DNA of 64,000 bases from Thermobrachium celere DSM 8682 (GCF_000430995.1 NZ_HF952018.1:1084702-1148701), one strand, 5' to 3'; positions 28,836-38,355 are shown, counted from the stretch's first letter. Translations and numbers: made by a program. Notes: generated by a model from the sequence alone, not told the origin.

Positions 28836-30143
28836 TTATTCATTAATTTCCTTTAATTTGTTTAGTCTTTCCCTTATTTTAGACTCAAATCCAATATTTT
28901 TTGGTATGTAGTACCTTTTACCTAAATGTGATTTAGGTAAATAGTCCTGCTTTACATATCCATTGTAGTCATGTGGATATTTATATCCTATACCTCTATT
29001 TAATTCCTTTGCCCCCTTATAGTGAGCGTCCTTCAAATATGCAGGCACTCCAGAATCTTTATTAGTTCTAACATCTTCAATTGCTTTATCTATTGCCAAA
29101 TAACAAGCATTACTTTTTGGAGCACATGCAACGTAAGAAACAGCCTGTGCTAAAATAATTCTAGCTTCAGGATACCCAACCATATTAACTGCATTTGCAG
29201 CACTTGTTGCAATAACAAGAGCCATTGGATCAGCATTTCCTACATCTTCACTTGCACATATCATTACTCTTCTTGCAATAAACATTGGATCCTCTCCAGC
29301 CTCAATTAATTTAGCTAAATAATAAATAGCAGCATCTGGATCTGTTCCACGCATACTTTTAATAAATGCTGAAACAATATCATAATGGTAATCTCCATTC
29401 TTATCATATAAAATAATTCTTTTTTGAATGCATTCATATGCATCCTCTATTGTAACTTTGATTTTTCCATCAATCTGTTTTGAAGTTTTAACCGCCATCT
29501 CTAAAGCATTTAAGGCTTTCCTTACATCACCAGAAGAATTTATAGCTATATACTCTAAAGCCTCATCTTCAATCTCAACATTTAAATTTCCTAATCCCTT
29601 TGGACTTTTTAATGCTCTTATCAAAACTTCTTTAACTTCCTCTGTACTCAATTCCTTTAACTCAAAAATCATTGACCTAGAAAGAAGTGCTTTATTAACC
29701 TCAAAATAAGGGTTTTCTGTTGTAGCACCAATTAATGTTATAATTCCTCTTTCTACATATGGAAGAAGTGCATCCTGTTGTAATTTATTAAATCTATGTA
29801 TTTCATCAATAAATAAAATAGTCTTTTTAGAGTTAAACTTTAAATTGTTTTGTGCTTCTTCGACAATCCTTTTAATATCAGAGACTCCTGAAGAAACTGC
29901 ATTTATCTGTTTAAATTCTGCCTTTGTAGTATTAGCTATTATCATTGCAAGAGTAGTTTTACCCGTACCAGGTGGACCATAAAATATAACTGAAGACAAA
30001 TTATCAGTAATAATAGCTCTATAGAGCATTTTATTTTTATCTAGTATGTGCTTTTGACCAACAAATTCATCAAGTGTTTGTGGTCTCATACGTTCTGCTA
30101 AAGGTTTATTTTCTTGTTTATTTATCATGTCAAATAAATCCAT
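28836..30143 (-). CDS. rarA: Replication-associated recombination ATPase RarA
   Basis: AAA+ ATPase of the RarA/MgsA/WRNIP1 family that acts at stalled forks. The start at 30143 is preferred because GAGGTG lies just upstream. The protein has 435 residues: RMRPQTLDEFVGQKH near the N-terminus, Walker A GPPGTGKTTL, Walker B ILFIDEIHRFNK, sensor GATTENPYFEVN, and the C-terminal domain with NADPMALVIATSAANAV and the GIGYKYPHDY motif. Confidence 0.93.
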   Translation of the reverse strand: MDLFDMINKQENKPLAERMRPQTLDEFVGQKHILDKNKMLYRAIITDNLSSVIFYGPPGTGKTTLAMIIANTTKAEFKQINAVSSGVSDIKRIVEEAQNNLKFNSKKTILFIDEIHRFNKLQQDALLPYVERGIITLIGATTENPYFEVNKALLSRSMIFELKELSTEEVKEVLIRALKSPKGLGNLNVEIEDEALEYIAINSSGDVRKALNALEMAVKTSKQIDGKIKVTIEDAYECIQKRIILYDKNGDYHYDIVSAFIKSMRGTDPDAAIYYLAKLIEAGEDPMFIARRVMICASEDVGNADPMALVIATSAANAVNMVGYPEARIILAQAVSYVACAPKSNACYLAIDKAIEDVRTNKDSGVPAYLKDAHYKGAKELNRGIGYKYPHDYNGYVKQDYLPKSHLGKRYYIPKNIGFESKIRERLNKLKEINE

Positions 30144-30234
30144 GTTTTTCACCTCATTAATAATTTATACTATGTGGTATAATTAATTTGTAAGTTACAT
30201 ATAATTTTATACTATAATTTAAGGGGGGATATAT

Positions 30235-30990
30235 TTGGAAAGATATCACTATCTATTTTTATGTTTTATTTTTTATTCATTCTTAGGTTGGATCATAGAA
30301 GTATTATATCATATTTATAAAGATAAACGCTTTATTAATAGAGGATTCTTATATGGTCCTATTTGTCCAATATATGGTTTTTCTGCTGTAATTTTAATTA
30401 TTACTCTGGGGAAATACAAAAACCCTCTTTTAATATTCATTATAGGTTCATTAATCGCAAGCATTATTGAATACATTACAGGTTACTTACTTGAACTATT
30501 TTTTCATACAAAATGGTGGGATTATTCAAACGAAAAATATAATATAAAGGGATACATTTGCCTAAAATTTTCAATATATTGGGGAGCATTTTCATTAGTT
30601 TTCATAAAATTAATACATCCTAATGTTTCTAAAATTATAACTACTATAAATCAAAAATATGGGGAAATAGTTTACAATATAATCCTTGTTATATTTATAA
30701 TGGATACTCTATACACTATAAACAGCCTTATAGAATTAAAATCAATATTTATAGAATTAAAGGAAATACTTGATGAAATAAAAAATACTATTGAAATGCG
30801 CAATGAAATGATTAAACTAGAAAATAATCTAGAGGGTAGAATTGAAAATTTAATCTACTTAAAAAATAAAATATTAAATAGATTAAGTTTTAAACAAAAA
30901 TTGCTTATTAAATCATATCCTAAAATCAAGTCAATTAAATTTGAAAATGAATTGCAACATGTAATACAACATATAAAAGAAAAATTTTAA
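30235..30990 (+). CDS. CmpB-family putative ABC-transporter-type membrane protein
   Basis: Membrane protein of 251 residues, start TTG at 30235 after AAGGGGGG. The pattern FYSFLGWIIEVLYHIYKDKRFINRGFLYGPICPIYG is the hallmark of the CmpB (PF06541) family, followed by further helices including WWDYSNEKYNIKGYICLKFS. A charged coiled-coil-like C-terminus (about 165-250) follows. The family is annotated as permease-like but lacks a proven substrate. It is transcribed away from rarA and has its own terminator. Confidence 0.75.
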   Translation: MERYHYLFLCFIFYSFLGWIIEVLYHIYKDKRFINRGFLYGPICPIYGFSAVILIITLGKYKNPLLIFIIGSLIASIIEYITGYLLELFFHTKWWDYSNEKYNIKGYICLKFSIYWGAFSLVFIKLIHPNVSKIITTINQKYGEIVYNIILVIFIMDTLYTINSLIELKSIFIELKEILDEIKNTIEMRNEMIKLENNLEGRIENLIYLKNKILNRLSFKQKLLIKSYPKIKSIKFENELQHVIQHIKEKF

Positions 30991-30998
30991 TCATATAT

Positions 30999-31034
30999 AA
31001 AGTATGTCCTCCTAATCTTAAGAGGACATACTTT
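30999..31034 (+). terminator. Terminator after the CmpB-like gene
   Basis: A perfect 13-base stem (AAAGTATGTCCTC with GAGGACATACTTT) with a 10-base loop, ending in TTTTAT on the plus strand. Confidence 0.8.
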
Positions 31035-31076
31035 TATAGACAAAAATTCAATTTAAGATTTAACAAATATAAAAAT

Positions 31077-31098
31077 AAGTAGGAAGACAGCCCTACTT
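31077..31098 (-). terminator. Terminator after the ferredoxin gene
   Basis: A 7-base stem (AAGTAGG with CCTACTT) overlaps the ferredoxin stop and is followed by ATTTTTAT on the minus strand. Confidence 0.65.
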
Positions 31099-31293
31099 CA
31101 TTCTTATAGCCCCTGCTGGGCAAAAGTTTACACACTTGCCACATCCAATACACTTTTCTTCGTCAACCTTTGAAACACCACCGCCAAAAAATCCTGATCT
31201 TTCTTGAGTTATTGCTCCAACTGGACATACCCTTTTAGCTGGACAAAATGGTGATCTATCACACTTTTGTGGATCAACGTAAGCTTTTTTCAT
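31093..31293 (-). CDS. 4Fe-4S ferredoxin-type protein
   Basis: Small electron-transfer protein of 66 residues. The second half has a classic cluster motif CIGCGKCVNFCPAGAI. The first half has an altered one (CDRSPFCPAKRVCPVGAI), with longer spacing between cysteines. A glycine-rich linker (GFFGGGVS) separates them. It is a single-gene unit with its own promoter and terminator. A palindrome like those of CsoR-family sensors lies just before its ribosome binding site. Confidence 0.85.
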   Translation of the reverse strand: MKKAYVDPQKCDRSPFCPAKRVCPVGAITQERSGFFGGGVSKVDEEKCIGCGKCVNFCPAGAIRMK

Positions 31294-31307
31294 ATTCTCT
31301 CCTCCTT

Positions 31308-31359
31308 ATACCTGTATGGGGTATATTAGTATTATAATACTTTAATACATATTTATCAA
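31308..31359 (-). promoter_or_regulatory. Ferredoxin promoter with CsoR-like palindrome
   Basis: TTGATA (31359-31354), 17 bases and TATAAT (31336-31331) on the minus strand. At the expected transcript start (31324-31308) lies ATACCCCATACAGGTAT, an imperfect inverted repeat with ATACC/GGTAT arms as in CsoR/CstR-type operators. No such regulator gene is in the window. Confidence 0.5.
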
Positions 31360-31504
31360 GTTTTTAATGCTTATTAATTTATTTTTTCTTTATTTTAAAA
31401 CAATATTTTTAAATATTCTTAAAAAAACAATTGACTTTTTACGAATTTTCTTGTAATTTTTAAAATGTATGTCATATTTTTTAACAAAAAGGGGGAGGAT
31501 TATT

Positions 31505-32689
31505 TTGGAACTAAAACTTGACATGATTCAAACTGTAGGACTTGCCGTTGTAGTTTATTATCTTGGAGTATTTATACGCTCAAAAGTAAATGTACTTGAA
31601 AAATTCTGTATACCTGCCCCTGTGGTTGGTGGATTATTGTTTGCAATCTTAAATTTAATTTTAAGAGAAAATGGTATTTTAAAAATAACTTTAGACACTA
31701 CACTTCAAAAACCATTTATGCTAGTTTTCTTTACAACAATAGGGTTAACTGCTAGCCTTAAATTATTAAAAAAAGGTGGCCTATCTGTATTAATATTTTT
31801 CCTATGTACAGTGTTACTTGTAATCATGCAAGATTTAATAGGTGTACTTATTGCAAAGGCAATTGGAACAAATCCACTTCTAGGTCTAATTGCAGGTTCA
31901 GTTACAATGGTAGGAGGTCATGGAACAGGTGCAGCCTTTGGAGAATTATTTGAAAAATCCTATGGTTTTAATGGTGCAGTAACTGCAGCAATGGCAGCTG
32001 CCACCTTTGGCCTAGTAACTGGAAGTTTAATTGGCGGTCCTATAGGTAAAAAATTAATTGAAAAATATAATCTAAAATCTAATGTATCAGATTATATTGA
32101 TGAAATTGCACTAACTGATGAAACAATAACTTATGAAGAAATGTTTAAAACTTTTACAATAATTATAATATCAATGTCATTAGGTGCTGTTCTTGAACTA
32201 TGGTTTAAAAGCAAAAACATCACTTTACCTTCTTACATAAATGCAATGATTATTGCTGCCATCATATTAAACATTGGTGAATCAACAGGTAAGTATCATA
32301 TAAATCAAAAATGTGCTGATATATTAGGATCAATTGGATTAAATGTATTTCTTTCAATGGCTTTAATTGGACTTAAACTCTGGGAACTAAAAGAAGTAGC
32401 AGGTCCAATGCTTATAATACTTATTGCACAAACAGTACTTATGACAATTTTTGCATATTTCATTGTATTTAGATTTAACGGCAAGGACTACGATGCAGCA
32501 GTTATGTCAGCTGGTTGTTGTGGATTTGGAATGGGTGCTACACCTAACGCTATGGCTAATATGAATGCCATCTGTGAAAAATATGGACCAGCACCTAGAG
32601 CATTTTTTGTTATACCAATTGTAGGGGCATTCTTAATTGATTTTACAAACTCTATAATCATTACAACATTTGCCAACTTCATTAAATGA
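31505..32689 (+). CDS. gltS: Sodium/glutamate symporter GltS
   Basis: Na+-coupled glutamate importer of 394 residues, start TTG at 31505 after GGGGGAGG. The two inverted repeats each carry the re-entrant-loop glycine motif: AGSVTMVGGHGTGAAFG near 140 and AGCCGFGMGATPNAMANM near 340. Around ten hydrophobic segments are visible. The 210-base region upstream (31294-31504) holds only the divergent ferredoxin promoter and AT-rich DNA. Confidence 0.93.
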   Translation: MELKLDMIQTVGLAVVVYYLGVFIRSKVNVLEKFCIPAPVVGGLLFAILNLILRENGILKITLDTTLQKPFMLVFFTTIGLTASLKLLKKGGLSVLIFFLCTVLLVIMQDLIGVLIAKAIGTNPLLGLIAGSVTMVGGHGTGAAFGELFEKSYGFNGAVTAAMAAATFGLVTGSLIGGPIGKKLIEKYNLKSNVSDYIDEIALTDETITYEEMFKTFTIIIISMSLGAVLELWFKSKNITLPSYINAMIIAAIILNIGESTGKYHINQKCADILGSIGLNVFLSMALIGLKLWELKEVAGPMLIILIAQTVLMTIFAYFIVFRFNGKDYDAAVMSAGCCGFGMGATPNAMANMNAICEKYGPAPRAFFVIPIVGAFLIDFTNSIIITTFANFIK

Positions 32690-32696
32690 TAAAAAT

Positions 32697-32714
32697 GGGG
32701 CGATTATTCGCCCC
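32697..32714. terminator. Shared terminator between gltS and hisC
   Basis: A perfect 7-base GC-rich stem (GGGGCGA with TCGCCCC) with a TTAT loop lies between the convergent genes. It is followed by ATTTTTA on the minus strand; the plus strand has a weaker TTAATATTT tail. Confidence 0.7.
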
Positions 32715-33792
32715 TTAATATTTCCTCTAATGATTTTACAAATCTCTGACATTGTTCCATAGTACCCACAGTAACTCTCAACCATCCAGGCATATCAAAT
32801 AAAGATCCTGGTCTTACAATAACACCTTTTCTTAAAAGCTTATTGAAAACATCCATGTCATCTTTTCCTGTATCTACCATAACAAAATTAGCTTGACTCT
32901 CTATATAATTTAACCCTAATCTGTCAAATTCTTTATAGTAGTATTTACGTCCCTCGTCATTCTTTTCAACAATGAATTTTAAAAACTCCTCATCCTTTAG
33001 TGCAGCAATACCTGCCTCCTGAGCAATTAAATTTGTATCAAAAGGTCCAATAACAGAGTTCATATATTGAGTTATCTCTTCATTAGCTATTCCATATCCT
33101 AATCTTAAACCTGCAAGTCCATAAGCCTTAGAAAAGGTTCTTAATATTACTATATTATTATATTTATTAAGCAATGGAATTGTATCAGGATAATCTTCAT
33201 CTGTTACATATTCTTTATATGCTTCATCTATAACTACTAACACATCCTTGGGTATATTATCTAATGCCCATAAGAGTTCATCTTTTTTTACAATGGTTCC
33301 AGTTGGATTATTTGGTGTTGCAAACCAAACAATTTTTGTTCTATCATTAACTGCATTGACCATTCCTTCCACATCTAATCTATGATTTTTCATTTTGATT
33401 TTAACAACTTTTCCACCCATTATTTTGGCAGAGTCTTCATATCTTTGAAATGATATATCCCCCATTATTATCTCATCATCTTTATCTATAAATATACTAC
33501 ACAATACCCTTATCAAAAGATCAGAACCTGTTCCACAAAAAATCATGGAAGTTTTTACCCCAAGATAATCAGCAAGTGCTTTCTTAAGTTCATAATTTGA
33601 CGCATCTGGATATAAATTGATTGAATCTACAGCCGAAATCATGGCTTGTCTAACTTTTTCTGAACACCCATATGGATTTTCATTAGAAGCTAATTTTATT
33701 ATATCATCCAGTCCAAGCTGTCTTTTAACTTCACTTATTGGCTTACCAGCCTGATATGGTCTTACCCCTTTTATAGCTTCTCTTATTTTCAT
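32704..33792 (-). CDS. hisC: Histidinol-phosphate aminotransferase
   Basis: PLP aminotransferase of 362 residues in the HisC family (fold type I). Motifs: LASNENPYGCSEKV near 38, FCGTGSDLLIRVL, WFATPNNPTGTIV near 155, VIDEAYKEY, the PLP lysine in RTFSKAYGLAGLRLGYG near 225, and the C-terminal Arg in PGWLRVTVGT. It stands alone without other his genes, so it may serve tyrosine/phenylalanine synthesis as well. The AT-rich 208-base region upstream (33793-34000) holds only the murB terminator. Confidence 0.9.
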   Translation of the reverse strand: MKIREAIKGVRPYQAGKPISEVKRQLGLDDIIKLASNENPYGCSEKVRQAMISAVDSINLYPDASNYELKKALADYLGVKTSMIFCGTGSDLLIRVLCSIFIDKDDEIIMGDISFQRYEDSAKIMGGKVVKIKMKNHRLDVEGMVNAVNDRTKIVWFATPNNPTGTIVKKDELLWALDNIPKDVLVVIDEAYKEYVTDEDYPDTIPLLNKYNNIVILRTFSKAYGLAGLRLGYGIANEEITQYMNSVIGPFDTNLIAQEAGIAALKDEEFLKFIVEKNDEGRKYYYKEFDRLGLNYIESQANFVMVDTGKDDMDVFNKLLRKGVIVRPGSLFDMPGWLRVTVGTMEQCQRFVKSLEEILRGE

Positions 33793-33986
33793 GTTACCCC
33801 CTCCTTTAAAATAAGACTGCCTATTTATATAATAACTTTATTTTATTTTTTTCTCAATATTATATTTTTAATATTTTGAATTTTCTTTAATATGTAATAT
33901 GATTTATTATAAAAATTTAAAATTCAATATATAATTATGTTTAAGCCAAGGATTTAATTAATAAAAATTTTTATAAATAATAAAAA

Positions 33987-34019
33987 ATAATAGGCAAGGA
34001 TTAATCCTCGCCTATTATT
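33987..34019 (-). terminator. Terminator after murB
   Basis: A stem of about 16 pairs (AATAATAGGC-AAGGATT with AATCCT-GCCTATTATT, one mismatch) overlaps the murB stop and is followed by TTTATTATT on the minus strand. Confidence 0.75.
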
Positions 34020-34915
34020 TTTACTTCGGTTTCTAGGGTTACTCCAAACTTCTCATATACGGTTTTTTGTACATGTTTTATAACTTCTAATACATCCTTT
34101 GCAGTTGCATTGTCATAATTTATAACAAATCCTGCATGTTTTTCAGATACCATTGCTCCTCCAAATCTATACCCTTTAAGTCCTGCGTCTTCTATTAATT
34201 TACCTGCAAAATATCCTGGAGGCCTCTTAAATGTACTTCCTGCACTTGGATAATTTAAAGGTTGTTTTTCTAATCTGCGTCTATTTAGTTCCTCCATACA
34301 ACCTCTTATCTCATCGTAATTTCCCTTTTCTAAGTTAAAACACGCCTCAACTACCACAAGGTTTTCATCTTGAACCCTACTATGCCTATATGATAAATTT
34401 AACTCTTCTCTAGTTAATTTAATTAGATTTAAATTTTCATCAACACATTCAGCCCACTCAATTATATCCTTAATTTCGCCTCCGTATGCCCCTGCATTCA
34501 TCGCAACGGCACCTCCAACCGTACCTGGAATTCCAGAGGCAAATTCCATTCCTTTTAGTGAATTTAGTAGGGCCTCCCTTGCGGTATTTGAGAGAGAAGC
34601 ACCCCCTCCAGCAATTATTTTATTCTCCCTTACTAATATATAATCCAATCCTGTTAATTTTAGAATTACTCCTCTAAAACCTCCATCTTTAACAATTAAA
34701 TTACTACCCTTTCCCATTATAAAATATGGAACATTGTATTTCTTAATCAGTTCTAATGATTTAATCAAATTATCTTTTGATTTTGGAATAACCATTATAT
34801 CACATGGTCCTCCAACCTTAAAAGAGGTGTGATTCTTCATTGGTTCATTAAATTTCAATTCATCTTCATCTAAAAAGGTTTTTAAATTTATTTTAAGTTC
34901 ATCTAAATTCATCAT
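34001..34915 (-). CDS. murB: UDP-N-acetylenolpyruvoylglucosamine reductase MurB
   Basis: FAD enzyme that makes UDP-MurNAc. The 304 residues match the type II (short) MurB: MKNHTSFKVGGPCDIM near 24, IMGKGSNLIVKDGG, GMEFASGIPGTVGGAVAMNAGAYGG near 115, SYRHSRVQ and the catalytic YPSAGSTFKRP (Ser) with a C-terminal Glu (TLETEVKIIGE). ATG follows AAGGAG. It lies after a 113-base gap from the PHP gene. Confidence 0.96.
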   Translation of the reverse strand: MMNLDELKINLKTFLDEDELKFNEPMKNHTSFKVGGPCDIMVIPKSKDNLIKSLELIKKYNVPYFIMGKGSNLIVKDGGFRGVILKLTGLDYILVRENKIIAGGGASLSNTAREALLNSLKGMEFASGIPGTVGGAVAMNAGAYGGEIKDIIEWAECVDENLNLIKLTREELNLSYRHSRVQDENLVVVEACFNLEKGNYDEIRGCMEELNRRRLEKQPLNYPSAGSTFKRPPGYFAGKLIEDAGLKGYRFGGAMVSEKHAGFVINYDNATAKDVLEVIKHVQKTVYEKFGVTLETEVKIIGED

Positions 34916-35013
34916 TTCAACTCCTTTTTAATGATTAAGCAATTTTTAGTATATATATAAATAATGCATAAATCAAGCATAATGTTACTTTTTTATGCAA
35001 TATACAAATAAAA

Positions 35014-35030
35014 AGAGGGTTTAACCCTCT
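35014..35030 (-). terminator. Terminator after the PHP hydrolase gene
   Basis: A perfect 8-base stem (AGAGGGTT with AACCCTCT) around one base, followed by TTTTTATTTG on the minus strand. Confidence 0.8.
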
Positions 35031-35745
35031 AAAAATTACGTCTAATTTTTAAAAACCTTTTCAAACCTTCTGGATCAGTACTTATTATATTCTCCTCTGT
35101 AACACCACATTCCTTTAGCATTTTTAAAGCCTCATTAAATTCTCCAATATGATAGCATATATGTGCATCACTTCCTAAAGTTAATAAATTACCCATTTCA
35201 ACAGCCAACCTTGCTATTTCACTGCAATTTTGATAACTACCTGGTCTTGATATTCCTAAAGAACTGTTGTTTATTTCAATAAGCACATTATAATCCTTTG
35301 CAGCTTTCAAAACTTCTTTTTTATCAATTTCAAATGCAGGGTTGCCTGGATGTGCTATAATATCAACTAATCCACTTTTAATTGCACCAATAATTGCCCT
35401 TGTATTATCTTTTTTGCTTCCTGGTGTTATACATACATCATGTAAACTAGCAACAACAATATCTAATCTCTTTAATCTATCCTCATCTAAATCTAATCTT
35501 CCATCATAATCAATAATGTTCGCCTCTACACCTCTTAAAACCTCAACTCCATGTATTTCAGTCGGAACAGCCTTTAGGTTTCCAAAATAAAAAATATGAG
35601 GTCCTCCAGGCATAGCTGGTCCATGATCAGTTAGGGCAATTAATTTTAACCCCTTTCTACTTGCTTCCATGCAATTTTCTAAAAGTGTACTATAAGCATG
35701 CCCACTTGCAATTGTATGAGTATGTGTATCCACTAATATTTTCAT
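35029..35745 (-). CDS. PHP-family phosphatase (YcdX-like)
   Basis: Predicted metal-dependent hydrolase of 238 residues in the polymerase-histidinol phosphatase family. Motifs: HTHTIASGHAYST near 8, ALTDHGPAMPGG near 37, GVEANI near 72, SLHD near 97, HPGNPAF near 132 and GSDAHICYH near 193, which supply the trinuclear metal ligands. Family members are active on small phosphoesters; the true substrate is unknown. It is transcribed separately from uvrC. Confidence 0.88.
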   Translation of the reverse strand: MKILVDTHTHTIASGHAYSTLLENCMEASRKGLKLIALTDHGPAMPGGPHIFYFGNLKAVPTEIHGVEVLRGVEANIIDYDGRLDLDEDRLKRLDIVVASLHDVCITPGSKKDNTRAIIGAIKSGLVDIIAHPGNPAFEIDKKEVLKAAKDYNVLIEINNSSLGISRPGSYQNCSEIARLAVEMGNLLTLGSDAHICYHIGEFNEALKMLKECGVTEENIISTDPEGLKRFLKIRRNF

Positions 35746-35812
35746 TAGTATATCACTCCTAAGCCTTATAAATTTAATTAATATTATACAATATTGTTAA
35801 AAAATATTAAAG

Positions 35813-37657
35813 TTATTCATTATGAAAATAGTTAAAAATAGATAATGCTGCCTTTTCATTTATACCCTCTACTTCTAATAGTTTATCAATAGACGCATTT
35901 TTAATTTCATCAATGCTATTAAAGTGTTTAAGCAATGCTAATTTTCTTTTTTTACCTACATTAGGTATGTCATCTAAAACTGAAGAAAGCGTATTTTTAT
36001 TTTTCAATCCCCTATGGTAACTTATAGCAAACCTATGAACTTCCTCTTGTATAGAAGCAATAAATCTATATAAATAAGAATGCTTATCTAATATAATTTC
36101 TCTTCCCTCATAAAACAATGATTTTGTTTTATGCCTATCGTCCTTTACCATTCCACATATTGGTATAGCTAGACCAAAAGAGTTAACAACCCTTTTAACA
36201 GCATTTACTTGAAGCTCTCCGCCATCTACTAATATTAAATCTGGAAAACTTGAAAATTTTCCTTCAGAAATATTTTTACCTTCTTCAAGTAGTACTTTTA
36301 TTTCTTCTAGTCCCCTTGAAAATCTTCTTTCAACTATCTCTGCCATGCTATTAAAATCATCAGAACCTACTATTGTCTTTATTTTAAACCTTCTATACTG
36401 TTTCTTATTAGGTTTAGCATTTTCATAGACCACCATTCCACCAACACTATCTGTTCCTTGTATGTTTGATATATCGTAGGCTTCAATTCTATTTGGTAAA
36501 TTTTCTAGATTTAATGTCCTCTTTAATTCATGAAGTACAAACTCTGTCTTTAGTTTTTCTTCTTGAAGTTTATTTCTTATATTCTTCAATGTTTCAAACG
36601 CATTCTTCCTTGCAAGCTCAACAATTTCACTTTTTTCTCCTCTTTTTGGTACTTTAATTGCTACCTTACTTCCCTTTTTATTTGATAAATAGGATTCTAT
36701 TATATTAATCTCTGGTAACTCACTAGATAACAATATTTCTTTAGGAATAAATTCCCGTTCTTCATAAAATTGAACTAAGAATTGAGATAAAGCATCTTCA
36801 TCTACATCATCAAAATAAAAATTTTCTCGACCTATTAATTTTCCATTTCTAATAAAAAATACTTCAAATGAAACTCCTTCATCATCCTTTGCAAAGGCTA
36901 TAACATCTTCATCGTCTAGATAGCTTGAAATAATCCTCTGCTTTTCCTGTATCTTTTTTATAGAATTTATTTGATCTCTATATTCTGCTGCCTTTTCAAA
37001 ATTTAATCTACTTGATTCTAAATACATCTTCTCTTCTAGATTTTTAATTAATTCATCATACTTTCCCTGCAGAAGTCTTAAAACATCATCAATAAATTGC
37101 TTGTAATCCTCAGGATCAACTTTACCTGTACAAGGTGCTAAACATTTATTTATATGATAATTTAAGCAAGGTCTATCTACTTCTACTCCATATTTTAAAT
37201 TCTTTCTACAAGTTCTTATTTTAAATAGCTTTCTTATCAAGTTAATCGTTTCTCTAACAGCAGAAGTATCTGTATATGGTCCAAAATATTTTGCTCCATC
37301 TCTTTCATATCTTCTAGTTATTAAAACACGTGGATATTCCTCATTTAATGTAACCTTAATGTACGGATACTGTTTATCATCCTTTAGCAATATATTATAT
37401 TTAGGTTTATATTTTTTTATAAGATTACATTCTAATATTAATGCTTCTAATTCTGAGTTTGTTATTATATACTCAAAATCTGATACATTAGATACCATAG
37501 CCCTAACTTTAGGGGGATGATTACTGCTCTTAAAGTACTGTTTTACTCTATTCTTAAGATTTACTGCCTTACCTACATATATTATTTCTCCTAATTCATT
37601 CTTCATTAAATAAACCCCAGGTTGCTCTGGTAAACTTTTGAGTCTTTCTTCAAACAT
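35813..37657 (-). CDS. uvrC: Excinuclease UvrC
   Basis: Nuclease subunit of nucleotide excision repair, 614 residues. The GIY-YIG domain is at 1-95 (PGVYLMKNELGEIIYVGKA), a cysteine cluster follows (CRKN...CLNYHINKCLAPC), the UVR segment is near 205 (LEEKMYLESSRLNFEKAAEYR), and the RNase-H-like half has AYDISNIQGTDSVGG, LILVDGG and a C-terminal HhH (IPNVGKKRKLALLKHF). It lies 11 bases after the YdjM-like gene and should share its SOS promoter. Confidence 0.96.
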   Translation of the reverse strand: MFEERLKSLPEQPGVYLMKNELGEIIYVGKAVNLKNRVKQYFKSSNHPPKVRAMVSNVSDFEYIITNSELEALILECNLIKKYKPKYNILLKDDKQYPYIKVTLNEEYPRVLITRRYERDGAKYFGPYTDTSAVRETINLIRKLFKIRTCRKNLKYGVEVDRPCLNYHINKCLAPCTGKVDPEDYKQFIDDVLRLLQGKYDELIKNLEEKMYLESSRLNFEKAAEYRDQINSIKKIQEKQRIISSYLDDEDVIAFAKDDEGVSFEVFFIRNGKLIGRENFYFDDVDEDALSQFLVQFYEEREFIPKEILLSSELPEINIIESYLSNKKGSKVAIKVPKRGEKSEIVELARKNAFETLKNIRNKLQEEKLKTEFVLHELKRTLNLENLPNRIEAYDISNIQGTDSVGGMVVYENAKPNKKQYRRFKIKTIVGSDDFNSMAEIVERRFSRGLEEIKVLLEEGKNISEGKFSSFPDLILVDGGELQVNAVKRVVNSFGLAIPICGMVKDDRHKTKSLFYEGREIILDKHSYLYRFIASIQEEVHRFAISYHRGLKNKNTLSSVLDDIPNVGKKRKLALLKHFNSIDEIKNASIDKLLEVEGINEKAALSIFNYFHNE

Positions 37658-37668
37658 CTAATCAGCTC

Positions 37669-38283
37669 CTACCTGTACTTTGTTAAAATTATTGGCAATC
37701 TCCATGCTGCATAAATTAAAAAAGTTAAAATAACAGCCGATTCTATTAAATTTCCTATCCAAGAACCTACTTTAAATGTAAATGGCATTTTAAATCTTTT
37801 CTTTTTAAAAGGATACATAATAGGAACTCCACCATTTGTAAACATATCTGCAATTAGATGCATTATATAGCCAATTGAAAATGGTATAATATACTCTTGA
37901 AATTTATACACAACAGCCGCATATCCAAATAATGATACAAAACATAAAAAACCAAATATACTATGGGTTAATCCGTTTCTATGATTTGATAATCCAATTA
38001 AAACTGAAAAAAAAGAAATTAAATTAAAATAAGTGAAATTAAAATAAAATGAATTTATAAAATAAATAACAATTCCCAAAGTAAAATAGAATGTAGTTTT
38101 AGTTATTTTATTTTTAAAAGGAAGAATATATTGATTAATAAAACTTTTTGGATGATCTATATCAGGTAAAATTGACGCTAACGCACATGCTAACAATGCT
38201 CCTGTTGTTAATGTCATATTAAAATACTCTGATAATATTATTGTAAACATTACTCCAATTCCTAAGTGCGTTTTACCTGTCAT
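37669..38283 (-). CDS. YdjM-family membrane-bound metal-dependent hydrolase (DUF457)
   Basis: Membrane protein of 204 residues. The N-terminus MTGKTHLGIGVM holds the first His, followed by LPDIDHPKS, HRNGLTHSIFG and HLIADMFTNGG, the conserved histidines and aspartates of the DUF457/YdjM family. Several hydrophobic helices separate them. In E. coli and B. subtilis, ydjM genes belong to the SOS response; a LexA-type box is present here too. Biochemical role unknown. Confidence 0.85.
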   Translation of the reverse strand: MTGKTHLGIGVMFTIILSEYFNMTLTTGALLACALASILPDIDHPKSFINQYILPFKNKITKTTFYFTLGIVIYFINSFYFNFTYFNLISFFSVLIGLSNHRNGLTHSIFGFLCFVSLFGYAAVVYKFQEYIIPFSIGYIMHLIADMFTNGGVPIMYPFKKKRFKMPFTFKVGSWIGNLIESAVILTFLIYAAWRLPIILTKYR

Positions 38284-38318
38284 TTGTTTGCTCCTTTTGT
38301 TTACATAATTTCAAGTAT

Positions 38319-38354
38319 AGTATATTACAAAAGGAGTATCCGAACAAGTGTTTT
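38319..38354 (-). promoter_or_regulatory. Promoter with LexA-type box for ydjM-like gene and uvrC
   Basis: On the minus strand TTGTTC (38347-38342), 17 bases and TATACT (38324-38319). The -35 lies within CGAACAAGTGTTTT (38341-38354, plus strand), which fits the Gram-positive LexA consensus CGAACRNRYGTTYC at 13 of 14 positions. Confidence 0.65.
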
Positions 38355-38355
38355 G

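Noticed and set aside
33793-34000. A possible regulatory region upstream of hisC
   Set aside because: The region is very AT-rich, shows no T-box or clear palindrome besides the murB terminator.
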